From positions 2,121,001 to 2,185,000 of the forward strand of contig JAQSEB010000005.1 in assembly GCA_030063045.1 (NCBI GenBank): a stretch of 64,000 nt of DNA, given 5' to 3'. This stretch comes from Pratylenchus scribneri (taxonomy: Eukaryota > Nematoda > Chromadorea > Rhabditida > Pratylenchidae). The translations under genes were made by a program, and so were the position numbers. Of this stretch, positions 39,348 through 51,375 are shown one piece after another. Under the pieces are notes generated by a model. The model saw only the letters and a list, made by a program, of their open reading frames with translations, had not been told where the DNA came from and ran no database searches. How positions within the stretch are numbered: the first letter of the stretch is position 1; every line of letters begins with the position of its first letter.

Positions 39348-39847
39348 CAGGGCTGGAACCGGAATTCCGAATTCCGATTCCGAAAGCCGGAATTCCGGTG
39401 TTTGAGTTCCGTTCCGATTCCGATTCCGAAAAGTGATCGAATTCCGAAAAATTCCGAAAAAAGCAAAGGGGGACCCTTTGCTAGTTTCATCCAAACATTT
39501 GGAATATTTATTGAAACGAATTCCTTTTTATCTTCAATTTCCTTCTTTTTCTTATACTATTTTTCTTCTGATTAAATTTATTAAAAATTTAAGAAAAAAA
39601 TCTAAACATTTTTGACTCGAAATAACATTGAATATAATTTTTTGGATAAAAATTTTACTTTTTTTTTATTTTAAGAATTTTTTTTGAATTTTTAATGGAT
39701 TTAAAATTTTTTTGAAAAATTCCGAATTCCGGTTCCGAAAGCCGGAATTCCGATGTTTCAGTTCCGTTCCGATTCCGAAAAAAAATCAAATTCCGATTCC
39801 GAAGAAAATTCCGTTCCGATTTTTTTTGAGTTCCGGTTCCAGCCCTG
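39348..39847. mobile_element. hAT-like MITE with perfect 8-bp TSD
   Basis: A 500-bp element bounded by 17-bp perfect inverted termini CAGGGCTGGAACCGGAA, flanked by the perfect 8-bp duplication ATTTTGAT (39340-39347 and 39848-39855). The CAGGG start and 8-bp target site are hallmarks of hAT transposons. Subterminal regions are dense in GATTCCGAAAGCCGGAATTC-type palindromes. The AT-rich core has no transposase frame. Confidence 0.92.
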
Positions 39848-40151
39848 ATTTTGATATCTGGTTAAAAATCTCACATATAATTGATATTATTTTTTATCAC
39901 AATTTAGGATAATGGAATCTGCTTTGTATTGATAATTTATTCTTTATTAAATTTAAATATGAGAAAATTATTTTGATCATTTTATTATTTTAATTTTTAA
40001 AATTTTTTTTGGCCTCAATGAATTGTTGGAAGAATTTTTATTTCATGGTTTTTAATAATTTGATAATTATTTTTACAATGGAAAATTTTATGGGTTGAAA
40101 AAATATTTTTAATAAATAAAATTCCATGCTTCAATTTTACATTTTTAACAG

Positions 40152-40296
40152 AATAATCGAAATAATTAATGCTGGCCTAATGTGCTGCCATTGGCCAAAA
40201 AGAATAATTTTGCATCAAAGTACAAATTACAAACAACCAATTTTTGGCCAACAATGTAGTCCTGCTAATTGTCTATTTGAGAGCCAGTGGCAAAAC
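40152..40296 (+). pseudogene. Decayed filamin exon, copy B
   Basis: This segment aligns with filamin exon 11 (49609-49813). It follows an intact-looking TTTTTAACAG acceptor and reads RIIEIINAGL where the gene has RITELIGAGL. After frame breaks it reads ANNVVLLIVYLRASGK where the gene has ANNVAVRIVDLESSGQ. Frameshifts between the two blocks and no recognisable donor mark it as dead. It heads a 1.05-kb segment repeated at 34.0 kb, so it arose by segmental duplication, not retrocopying. Confidence 0.75.
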
Positions 40297-40798
40297 ATAT
40301 AAAGAAAATATGAGAAAAACGAAAAAAAAAAGAGAATGGAATTTAGAATTAATTTTAATAAATTCTCTATCACAATTTATTTTCCCCTTTATATTTTTTC
40401 AACCTCTCTAAATAATTATTCGTTTTTTTGGCTTTTATTTATTTATTTTTTAAATTTGATACTGAATAAAAATAAATTGATCCGAATTTCTAAAATGTTT
40501 GCATAGCCCCATTTTTGGCTAGTTATCGAACAATCAATTTTAATAGGTAAATTTTAAAATTGGATTTAAACCAAAAATTTTACATTTAATGAGGATGGAA
40601 CAAATGCAAAAAAAATGAGTTAAATTTTATTTCTAAAAATATTCCACAAAATATAAAGCTGAAATAGAATAAATTATCTTTTGGATATTGTCAAAATTAA
40701 TTAATATTTCCTTTGATTTAATAAATTTTTTTTGGAATTTTTAAAATCATTATTCTTTTCTTTTAGCAAAATCAATTTCCTTTCTCTTTTTTTCAGTA

Positions 40799-40938
40799 GC
40801 AGACTAGACAACAAAATTGACCAAAAAATCGTTCCTAAAATAAAGCCGAAAAGGGATAGGGAAGGTGACCGTCACTCACGCACAGTCCAAACAATTAGCA
40901 AGGAGCCGGACACACTATTTCTATTTTTCCTTTTCTAA
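40799..40938 (+). pseudogene. Possible exon relic in duplicated block (two copies)
   Basis: After the TTTTTTTCAG acceptor, one frame is open to 40938 and contains KIKPKRDREGDRHSRTV. The matching place in copy A (from about 34670) reads KIKPKIREREADRRSRTV in the same frame before a stop. Conservation of frame between two otherwise worn copies suggests they come from a coding exon. I do not recognise the protein, and no parent copy is visible in the window. It could also be chance openness in a conserved non-coding block. Confidence 0.35.
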
Positions 40939-41803
40939 TAACTAAACAGTAAGCATCCCACAAAAATTCCATTCAATAGTACATCAGCAGCTGCGGGGAT
41001 TTCCCCCATCCATTCCATCCCTCATCCGAATTCATCCCGCAAAATCCATCATCGGCTTTCATTTTCACTTCTTCCCTTGACCAAATAAAATTCACATTTG
41101 GATTTTCGTCCTCCTCCACTCAACATATCTCCTTCGCGATATTTAAAAAAAAATCAATTTTTGATCCGCTTTTGATTGACTCTATATATATGACTTTTAA
41201 AATAATAATTTCAAATGTAACTATTAAAGAAATTTCATACGAATTTTTTATGGGTTTAAATTCTTAATTTTTTAAAATATTCTTTCTCACCATCCTAAAT
41301 GATAACGAAGTTAAAATTGATTTTCAATTTCCTCCAAAAATTTTGTTGATTTAATTTGTTCAATGATTTGATTTCCCCTTCTATAAATTTTCACCCACAA
41401 TAAATCGTTTATTTGCTGCTGGCCATCAATTCTCTCCGCGCATTTGGAGGTCGATTTGTGCAATCAACAAAAAAATATCAACACCTTAATTACTAGTTTC
41501 CTTTTCGGTTCTCGACAATTTTTCCCATTACTCTCGATTTAAAGAAATTGCCATAAATAACAAACAAAAAAGCCAATTCAATTAGAATGTAAATAATATC
41601 ATCAATTTTGCAAAAAAGACACATATTTTGGTAATTATTTTAAAAAAATTTTCCCTATATAAATTCAAGGAATTTTTTATCCCTTGAATTTAATTCGACT
41701 AATAATTTAAATTCTTCAGCATCAAATTTTTTATTCCAACAACCAAATATTTCCATCCACTTTCCATCGATCATTCCCCAATGTGCTTTAACCTCCCATT
41801 CAT

Positions 41804-42000
41804 TCATTTTGGGGGCGGAATGTCCTCCAGGCTAATCGCCCCATCCAATCTATTGCTGACCAATTTCCCCCTTCCTCCCATTTTGCGCAATTTATCCATT
41901 TCCATCCCCAATTCCCTTTACCATTCATTTAATCTTTTAATTTCGTCCTCCGGAAATCCCAAATTCACCGATTCATTCAAAAGCGTATTTCTCAAATTTC
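41804..42000 (-). pseudogene. Possible degraded terminal exon, unrecognised protein
   Basis: On the - strand from 41980 the frame reads NLGFPEDEIKRLNEW, then a TAA (41920-41918), then in the same frame RELGMEMDKLRKMGG and NRLDGAISLEDIPPPK to a TGA at 41806-41804. Amino-acid composition on both sides of the TAA looks protein-like and unlike neighbouring frames. The simplest reading is a coding exon with a nonsense change. Alternatively a 66-bp intron (GTAAAG to GGTCAG) removes the stop in frame. Family not recognised. Confidence 0.3.
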
Positions 42001-42952
42001 ACATTTTTTTTATGAATTTCAATAAAATTTATATAAGTTTAAAATTATCAATAAGCTTTTAAATATCCTATCAATAGGAAAAGACTCAAATATGATGGCA
42101 TATTTTTATGACAGGAACATAAAATATTTATGCAAATTAACGGATTAGTCCAATTAAACCCTAATTTTCCAATTAACACAAATTTTTAACATAAAATTTT
42201 TTAAAACTCATTATTTTTTAATAGTTTATTTTATTTATTTTATTATTTTTTTTGTCCCCTTCATTCTCGGGATATTTTAAAAAAGTTTAATTTCAAATAA
42301 ATTAATTTAAAATAGTCAGAGAATATTTTATGAGTTTTAAATTTTTATTTTATTTTTTTAAATTTCTTCCAAATATTTATCAAAATTTTAAATTTACATT
42401 CAATTTTGTCAATTGGAGCACATAAGTTCCTTTCAATTTTCGAATTAAGGCATGTTTTTAGTCATCTTTTTTTATAAATTTATCATTTTGTTAAAAATAG
42501 TGAAATTATAATACACGGTTATTTATAACAAATCAATTTTTCAAGTAAATTAAATAGTACCTTTAAATTTAGTAAATTTGATATCATTCTAAATTTTTTG
42601 TTAGTATGAGTTTATTAAAAAGAATTGTAATTTTAACGGAAATTGTAAAAAAAATATGACCAACAATTGGCAAAATATGCTATAATCAGGCAGTTTTTCC
42701 TTTTTGGTTACAATTTTCTGATCAGAGTTTATAATTAATTTTTTTGATATCAAAAATGCCCTATTGAAAGAGTTTAATTAGATAATATAAAAGATTAGGA
42801 AGATTGTTGAAATATTTGCCAATTGTAAATTTGGTGGTACAATAATCGAATAACCAAAATAGCCACACATAATTCGGATAAATTTTTTCTTATAATATCC
42901 CATCATTTAAACACTAAAAATCCAATCCATCTCCCAATTCCCATCCTTTTAC

Positions 42953-43100
42953 CTCTTATCAATTCCATCCGATCGCCCTTGATCGACTTCTTCTGTACCC
43001 TCCCTCTTGCCTTTGACACAACCAAATTGCCCTCTCTCTCCCCTTCAAATTCTCGACCTCGGCGACGGCATATCGAGAATCTCGCAGCTCACTGAATTCC
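42953..43100 (-). pseudogene. Possible upstream coding fragment of the same - strand remnant
   Basis: The - strand carries two overlapping open frames here. One begins EFSELRDSRYAVAEVENLKG; the other ends NLVVSKARGRVQKKSIKGD just before a donor-like GTAAAAGG (GT at 42952-42951). They meet at a GA-dinucleotide run (about 43032-43042), where a small length change would switch frames. This may be a frameshifted exon of the gene whose end is suggested at 41.8 kb, or coincidence in a G+C-richer spacer. Confidence 0.22.
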
Positions 43101-43782
43101 TTCCGATTGTAGGGAATGAGAAACCAATTTCATCCTCTTGCAAATAACTTTTTGGCTTACGATCGCACCGCCGCCCAAAGCAACAAAAAAATTTTCCCGC
43201 GCAAGGCCAAATTCCTTTATCCCCAATCTCCTTTTTTGATGGCGCACCACTCCCCTTAAATGTCTCCTATTCTCAAAAAAATCGTAAAAAGGGAAATTGT
43301 TGACAATTTAGCCGATAAAACATAAGGAAAATATTTTCGAAAATTTTTTTAAATATTTTCAAAAATAACACAATACCATTCATTATAGACATTAGGCATT
43401 GAGATTGATCAAGTTTCTAAACAATTTTCTTTAGAAAAGTTTTTTATGCTTAGAAATTTTTATATTTAAATGGATTAGAATTTATCTTTTAATCCCTCCA
43501 AATTTTTATTTTTCTCTTAAATTTTTATTTCTTTTCTAAATTAATTAAATTTCAGTGATTATTAAATCAATATCATACTTTAAATTTTTATGGATTTTAT
43601 TTTTAATATTTTTTAATTAATTTTTTTCATTTTTGGTTGACCTGAGTGTTTCCTTTTCTTAAATTAATTTTAAAAATGGGACAAATAAAATATTTATCTT
43701 TATACAAAATCTTATGAGTTAAAAATTTTTTCAACAATTTTCCTTATGGTTTTCATTTTTTAAAACAAATAATAAAAATAAA

Positions 43783-43862
43783 ATTTTTCAGCGAATAATT
43801 TTCATATTTTTCTTTAATTAATTTTCGCCAATATCCAATCACAATTTAATTCATCATCATAA
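43783..43862 (+). promoter_or_regulatory. Probable 5' leader of filamin with splice acceptor
   Basis: A strong TTTTTCAG acceptor ends at 43791, 71 bases before the first filamin ATG. An in-frame TAA (43860-43862) abuts the ATG, so the stretch between is untranslated. In nematodes this layout fits either trans-splicing of a spliced leader or the end of a 5'-UTR intron. The sequence cannot tell the two apart. Confidence 0.5.
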
Positions 43863-46800
43863 ATGGTAACCCAGCCTGTCGCTGGCATGGATTCACCTCC
43901 GCCCATTGGACATGTTTTCTTCTCCGGCCTCAATGAACCATGTTCGGTGGATTCAGTCGTCGAAGTTGTGGTGAATTTTTTTTTAAATTTTAAATTTATT
44001 TTCATTTTAATATTTTTTTATGACTGTCAAAAAAAATACAATGTAAAATTTGTAAAATTAAATTAAGATATAAATAATAAAAATGAAAAATTTATGAGTT
44101 TGAAAATTTTTTAATTAATTTTAATTTATCACAACTTCTATAATGAATAATTTTAAATTAAATTATTTATCAATTTTTAATACATTTTAAAATTACAATT
44201 AACATTATTTCTCATGAAGTTTCCTAAATTTATTTTGATCATTTTTAGAAAAGTTAAAATAAAAAATGGAAAAACGCTTTAATTAAATTTCTTAAATAAA
44301 ATTTTGTTAAATTTTAGTTTAAATCCAATTTAAATGATATTTCTTTTAGGAACGAAATTAAATTTTATTTTATTATTATTTTATTGATTTAAAAAACAAA
44401 TTGTGATCAACAAAAACTTCGTTCGATTCTGATTACTATAAAGTCTTTCTATCTTAAATTTATAAATTTACATAGAAAAATTATTTATGGGATGCACATT
44501 TTTCTAATTTTTCTTTGTAATTTTTTTTCTCAAAAGGTTAATACGCAAGGAAGAGGCAGCGGTGATTCATCGGTGGCCCCGGGTGAAGTGAAAGTTTACG
44601 CCACATCGCCAATTGGGCTGAAAAGACGATGCGAAGTGGTTCGGCGCGAAAATTCCTTAACGGCAACATTCACCCCAGATCGAATTGGTAAATTTCAATT
44701 TTTACATGGGTGAATAAAATAGACCATTTTTCAAATAAGGATTTCAAAAAAAAAATTAATCAAATTGTCATCATATGAATAAATTCTTCGGCAATAGACA
44801 CATTGAACAGCTTTAGAATTTACCAGTATAATAAAAATAAAAATTTATTTCCAGAAAGGAAAAATATTTATTTCAAAATTTATTAGAAAATTATTTCGTT
44901 GAGTTTTAAATAAATCAAACCATGTATATTCAAATTGTGATAAAAAAAACAACTAAATTATTTCTATTTTTTTAAATTTTTTTAATTAAATAAATTTCGG
45001 CTGTACGACAATTGGGGATCAGCAATTGGGGACGCGACAATTGGGGACGACAATTAGGGACGACATTTGGGGATGCGACATTTGGGGACGACGATTGGGG
45101 ACGACAATTAGGGATGCGACAATTGGGGATTGTTTTTTTTTTGAAAAAACAAAGAAAAAATTAGTGAAATCAAGCTAATAATAGATCATTCAATGCTTCT
45201 CTATGGGTTTTGCTTGAATATGTAAAAAATTTTGCACGACAAACATTTGAAAATCACAAAAAATCTCTTTATGAATAAAAACGTAAATTTTTTGCCGAAA
45301 TTATACATAAAAGACAAGTCTTACTTCTTTAAAATTCTTTTCTGCTTCAAACCCTAACCCTATTCTAACCCCTAACCATAAATCCTAAGCTGGAAACCTA
45401 CTTAATCCTAGCTATATCTAGGTAAATAAAAATGGCAACTTTTTTTGAATTTTATTTTGAAACCGATAGCAAATTTCAAAATCGATAAACATTGAATGAT
45501 CTATTATTAACTTGATTTCACTAATTTTTTCTTTGTTTTTTCAAAAAAAAAAACAATCCCCAATTGTCGCATCCCTAATTGTCGTCCCCAATCGTCGTCC
45601 CCAAATGTCGCATCCCCAAATGTCGTCCCTAATTGTCGTCCCCAATTGTCGCGTCCCCAATTGCTGATCCCCAATTGTCGTAATGCGTAAATTTCGATGC
45701 AAGCCATTTTTGATTTATTTATAATTTTTTCTCAAATTTATTCAATTTTAAGGTAAATGGCTAATTGGAATTTTGTATGAGGAGCAACACATCAATGGCT
45801 CTCCCTTTGGATGCCAAGTGTTCGATCCGGCAATGGTCCATGTTTATGGGTAGGAAAATTAATGCTTTTTAATTATGTTCTAAAATATAAATTTTATTTA
45901 TTAAAATTATATTATTAATTATTTAATTTAAAAAATTATTAAAAATGCATCTTATAAAATAATCCATATTATTTTATGATAAAAATTAAATTTCATTCTT
46001 GTAAATTAAATAAACGATCACAGGAAAGCGTCAAAAATAATAAAATTTATTAAAAAATATTCTAATTATTAAAAAAAATAATAATCTTCATAGTTAATTT
46101 TTAAAAACCATAAATATTAGAAATAATGCAGACGATAAATAATATTATTAATTTTATTATAAATAATAATTTGAATCAAATTAATTTATTTAATACTGTG
46201 GGCGGGATTGAGCGAAATAATTAAATAATATAAAAAATAATATTAAAAAATAAAATTTATCAATATTTAAGCCTTGATGTTGGCCTTGTTGGCCAAGAAT
46301 TGAAATTCACCGTGGATGCATCGAGGGCTGGACAAGGCGAAGTCAAGGTTAGTTCATTTTATTCTATCATTTTTTAATAAAGAGAATAAAAATTTATAAA
46401 ATTATTTAACAAATTTTTATTATTTTTTAAAGGTGAATGTTGCCCAAAATGGAAGGCCAATTTCTTCCACAATTCGAGAAGAACCTCCAGGCTCGGGCAT
46501 TCACAGAGTCCGATTCACTCCCCAAGGGCCGGGGAAATATCGAATTCAAGTCAATTTCAACAATCAACCAGTTAAAGGTGAACAAAAATTTCATAAATTT
46601 TCAAAAAAAAAATTTAAAAATTATTCCAATTAAGGTTCACCATTTCTTTTGGATATTGCCGACTCAAATGCAGTCTCAGTGTATGGGGATCAATTACAAA
46701 TGGCCGCCGTCGATCGAATTGCCACATTTTTCATTCATGCTGCCGGCATTGATGGCCGCGATATTGCCTGCTTAATTACGGGTTTGGCTAACAATATTAA

Positions 46801-49800
46801 AATTAATAAAAAATAATAACTTATTTGATTTTTTCTTTTGTGATATATTTTATTTTAATAAGTATTTTATATTTTTTTACATTATTTTTCAATAATTTTT
46901 CTAATTAATAATTTGCTCCCCAAATCTTCTCACATTTTATGAAAAAAATATTATTTTGCAATTTAAAAAATTTAAAAAATAATAAATTTATGTGATGCAA
47001 AAGAAAATTAATTAAAAAATATTTAAAAAATAATTTTAGAATAAAACGTTCCAATTTTTAATTATCACTCTAAACTTTTGCAGTGAAAATTTTCTCTGCA
47101 CATTTTCCCTTCTAATAATTTTTAACTTTTTATTTTTCCATTTTTAACCAAAAAATATAATTTTTTGAAGGACCCAGCGGCAAAAAGAAACATGCCCGAA
47201 CCCGAATAATTCCCTTGGATGAGAGCACATTCAAGGCTGAATGGAAACCAGTTGAGACAGGTTAGAATATTTAAAATTAATTTATTTTAAAATTTAAATA
47301 AAAATTAATTTTATTATTTTTCAATATTTAATATTTAATGATCCTGTCTCGGGAATAAAATTAAATTAAAATTTCACATCCAAAGATATCATTTATATTG
47401 AAATTCGTCTAAAATATTTTATATGTTGCAAAATAATTTCTTTCCTACTTTCCTCTTTTACTATATTTGTTTTCTTTCCATTGACAAAAAAGATAATTAT
47501 ATTTAAATAAAAAAAAAGAATTAAACATTTTATTAATTTAATGTTATTTCCACATATTTTCTACAGGTGAACATCAAATTGATGTGCTAATTTATGACCG
47601 GCCCATTCCCGAATGCCCATTTCACTGCCAAATTGGGGATCCAGATTTGGTGACGGTACGAAGGATGCCCCATCAAATTGATGCAAAAAACTTAAATAAA
47701 CCGCACACTTTTGAGAGTAAATTTTAAATGAAATAAAAATAATTCGACTAAAAAAATATTTTAAGAATTAATTAAATCTATCCAATAAGATACATTTTAC
47801 TAAATTACTCGAACATTTGTGAGGATTTTTTTGGGTAGATATTTTAAATTATAATTCAAAATGACCAAGTCTTTTGATTTTTATGGCTTTTTTCATGCAT
47901 TTATCCTTAAAATATTCCAAGCATTATAAAGAATTCTTACCTTTTCATTTTTATAAATAAAAAATTTGTTCTAGTTGATGCAACAGCCGCTGGCTCTGGC
48001 AATTTGGAAATTGTGATCAATGGAGGTCGAGTGGCATGCAGAGTGCGCGAAACAACACCACGCCATTTTTTGGCCGATTTTACTCCCGTGCAAGAAATCA
48101 AGCATACTGTAGAAATGAGGTACATAATTTTTTTTTAATTTAATTTTATTTTGTAACGTGATAAATATTCTTTTAGTTAAAAGCTAAAAATATTTTTTGC
48201 ATAAACTGAATCCGAAAATTTTATTATTGGTTTTAGATTCCACTTACTTTTATTTGAAAATGTATTAAATAGTCTATGGAAGAGTATTATAAATTTCATT
48301 AATTAATTGATGTTAAAATTTTTCATTTGGTTTCAACTCATATAAATTTAAAATATATATATATATAAATTAAATAAAAAGATTAGTAATTTTAATTAAT
48401 CTTGTTTGAAAAAACTCATTTTAATATCTATTTAAAAATTTAAATACAATTATTGAATTAAGATAATTCTTTGTAATTTAATTATATTAATTTGTTGAAA
48501 TACTGTTGTAAATTTTTTGTTAATTTAATTTTTTTATTTAGCCATCAAATTTTTGCATTTTTTGCAACTCATAAATTTTATTTAAGTGAAAAATATTATA
48601 TAAATTCAATAAAATAAAAATGATAATTTTAATCAGCTCCATAACTCAATTCAAAATATTAATATAAATTTAAAAAAATTTAAATTATAACGTTAAAATT
48701 ATTCCATGTAATATAATTTTAATAAAATTTAAATTATTTAATTTTTAATTAATAAATTTTAAGATTTAATGGAGAGCATGTGCGCGACTCGCCTTGGTCC
48801 ATTCCAATAATTGGTGTGGGCGCAATTCCCTCACCATCGGCAACTGCCTCTTCCCCATTTTCACCATTTGAAGGCCGAAAACGAGAGGAGGAAATGATGC
48901 GATATGGTGACAAGGAGGATATGTGAGAATCGAATTTACCAATTTAATTTTATTTTTACTTTATTTTTAATAATTATTGTTGGATGTTTGCCAAAATAGT
49001 TTGATGAAAGGAAATGATTTTTTATTTTTTATTATTTTAATTTCCTGAAAATTTATGAGTTTCAAAAATTTATTTATTAAAAAAATTATATATAATCATC
49101 CTCACATTTTTTACAACTTTATTCAGAATAACAATATTTTTGGTTAATAAATTCGCCTTAAAAAATGAATGTGACCATTAATTATTTTTTTAAAAATTTA
49201 CTTATGGAGTTGTTCTTTTGTTATTTTTTATTTCTTATATTTTCATTAATCTTTAATTATTTTAATTTTATAAAAAAAAACTATGAGTTTTAAAAATTTT
49301 GAAAAATAAATTCATTTTACACATTTTTAAATAGAATAACCATCCAAAAAATTTATTTAATTAAAGAAATTCCATAATTTTATCCTCATAATTTTAACAT
49401 CTTAATTTAGAATAACAATATTTTTGACTAATAAATTCACTTTGAAAATCAATTTAATTTTTTTTATTTTATTTTTTACGTGTAGTTTGTTCGATGGTCA
49501 TTATTTTATTTTTTAAAATTTCATTAACTTTATTTAATTTTAATTATGAATATGAGTTTAAAATATAAAAAAAATAAATTTAATTTATTTCCTCAAATTT
49601 TTTCATAGAATAACCGAATTAATTGGTGCTGGTTTGAATCGTGCTGCCGTTGGCCAACCAGCCCATTTTGACATTCGATCTAACACTCGACTTCGGGCGA
49701 ATAATGTGGCCGTGCGAATTGTGGATTTGGAGTCAAGTGGCCAACAATTGGTGGAGCCAAAATTGATGGAACGAGGCCCCGGCACCGTCAGATGCCAATA

Positions 49801-50366
49801 CACATTGACAAAGGTAAGTTACATTTTTTATTTGGCATTCAATTATGAAAATTTTTTTGAAATTTAGTAAAGCATTTTTTAGACCTTATTTTATTTATAG
49901 ATGTTAATAATTTTTTGTCGTAAAAATTTTTTAAATAAAACTGTGACAAATATTAACTAAATAAATTAATGAAGATTTGGACTATTTTCAAATTAAGGCG
50001 ATCACAATCACTTATCAATTTCTTAACTTTTTGCAGATTAACTTTCTTAAAATTTCATTAAAATATTAATAAAAAAATACCATTTATCTGATGCATTTTT
50101 GGGGTAGTGTATATCAAAAAATTTTATTAATTTTATTTTTACTTTTCAATATGCATTAAAATTTATCGATTTTTGTCACATTAAAATTTAATTTTTTAAT
50201 TATTTTTCCTTCTAGGTCAGTGACTATGAGGTGATTGTGCATATTAATGGCCGAAGGGTGGACACGGAATCTTTGATTGTTTCTGCATTCGATCCTCGTC
50301 GAGTTCGTGTTCGCCTTAAGCACAATGGGGAGGATTATCGACCGGGAAAGCCAGCTCAATTTATTG
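43863..50366 (+). CDS. fln: Filamin-family protein, 12 exons seen, 3' end open
   Basis: Filamins are cytoskeletal scaffolds that cross-link actin and bind membrane proteins through Ig-like repeats. Exons, joined in frame: 43863-43970, 44537-44687, 45753-45849, 46272-46347, 46433-46577, 46635-46781, 47171-47260, 47567-47716, 47975-48119, 48764-48922, 49609-49813, 50216-50366 (1624 nt, 541 codons plus one base). About five Ig-filamin repeats and the start of a sixth are visible. Hallmarks are AGQGEVKV (near residue 138), INGSPFGCQVFDP (near 100), GSPFLLDIADSN (near 193), CPFHCQIGDPD (near 288) and DSPWSIPIIG (near 378). A Ser/Pro-rich then charged linker (about 389-422) precedes repeat 5. The first ATG is directly preceded by an in-frame TAA, so translation appears to start here. 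No calponin-homology actin-binding domains precede it, suggesting a short isoform or a divergent nematode filamin (FLN-2-like rather than conventional). Family is certain; paralogue is inference. The exon 12 donor (GTCAGT) has no partner found in the window. Confidence 0.9.
44688..45752 (+). other. Filamin intron 2, enlarged by a foldback element
   Basis: This is the largest confirmed filamin intron (1065 bp; others are 57-686 bp). Splicing joins G to GT to make a Gly codon in the Ig-repeat context RIG/KWLIG. A 688-bp transposon with a 9-bp target duplication accounts for most of the length, so the ancestral intron was about 370 bp. Confidence 0.85.
45000..45687. mobile_element. Foldback (MULE-like) non-autonomous element in filamin intron 2
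   Basis: Two arms, about 45006-45195 and 45490-45681, are reverse complements with about one substitution and a T-run length difference over 190 bp. The outer part of each arm is a run of GACAATTGGGGAC-type words. A perfect 9-bp target duplication, TAAATTTCG, flanks it (44991-44999 and 45688-45696). A 9-bp duplication with long inverted repeats is typical of Mutator-like elements. The ~295-bp loop has no open reading frame of note. Near-identity of the arms implies a young insertion or gene conversion. Confidence 0.88.
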
Positions 50367-51366
50367 GTCAGTCACATTTTTTGGTGGAGTATTTTTCTTA
50401 CTATTTTTTGAAGACAGGAGAGCAGTCGAATTTTTTTTTTGAAAAATTATATTATTTAAAAATTTTTAATTTAAATATCAATTACAATTTTTTGACATAA
50501 TTTTCAATAATTTTTTTAATACTATTACAAGATTTTAAATTTCATATAATGTAATAATAGAAATAAAAAAAATAAATTGAAAAAATGGAGAAATTATTTA
50601 AATTTTCTACTTATTTTCCGGCCTTTAATGCAATGAACTCTCTAATTGAATCATATTTTTTTGTTAATTAATTTTTTTTCTTTTTTTTGCGAAAAAATTA
50701 TCCCGATACACGTTTATAAATTTATTATTTTTCGCAATTTTTACCATAATTTAACATTAAATCTTTTATAGGGAGCAAAAATTTTATTTTATTTTTTAAG
50801 GTTTTAATTTTTTAGGTTTTTTAACAAATGTATGAAAATTGTTATCAAATTTTAGAATTAAAATTTTTGATTCCCATGATAATATTCGAATTACAATTAT
50901 CAAAATTTACAATGTTTATGCTTAAAATAAATCTGGAAAAATCAAAATTTATTTCCCTTTTCTGACCTATTTCTCAGCTTTTAGCAAGAAATTCTCAAAT
51001 CAGATTATATTCTTAATTTATAATTTTTATATATTTTTTTTAATAATTTTAAATTTTTTGTGAAAGTTCATAGTGAGTTAAAATTATAAATTTAGTAATC
51101 TTATCCCAAATTTTATTATAATTTAACAATAAAAAATTTATGAGAAGTAAAATATATTTTGAAAATTTATTCAAAGTTTTAAAAAGACCAATTTTTTTCT
51201 TTTTTTTTTTAAATTTATTTCTAGTCATCAAATTATAAAATTATTAAAATTATCATTATAATAGTCGAATTACATATTTCAATATTTTCTGTGTTATATC
51301 CTCAAAACCAAAATCCTAAAAAACGAAAATTTATTTGCTTTTTCTAATTATTTCTCAGCTTATAAT
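50367..51366. other. AT-rich stretch after the last filamin exon found
   Basis: It begins with a GTCAGT donor. If not spliced, the filamin frame would run to a TAA at about 50500 through low-complexity residues, unlike any filamin repeat, so this is read as intron. No acceptor leading into filamin-like sequence was found here. Confidence 0.55.
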
Positions 51367-51375
51367 ATATTATAC

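Larger units (their letters stand above)
40152..41180 (+). repeat. Segmental duplication, copy B
   Basis: Partner of 34024-35045. The final ~400 bp (40760-41180) is clearly more similar to copy A than the spacer before it, including TCAGCAGCTGCGGGGATTTC and a stretch around CATCATCGGCTTT. A strong splice-acceptor-like tract (TTTCTCTTTTTTTCAG) starts the conserved block in both copies. Confidence 0.85.

Noticed and set aside
45349..45378. AACCCTAACCC-like words resembling telomere repeat
   Set aside because: Only two or three imperfect copies inside the foldback loop. Nematode telomeres are usually TTAGGC, and a few words are no evidence of a telomere.
45507..45707. - strand frame rich in NWGRQLG/TFGD repeats
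   Set aside because: It is the arm repeat of the intron-2 foldback element in translation.
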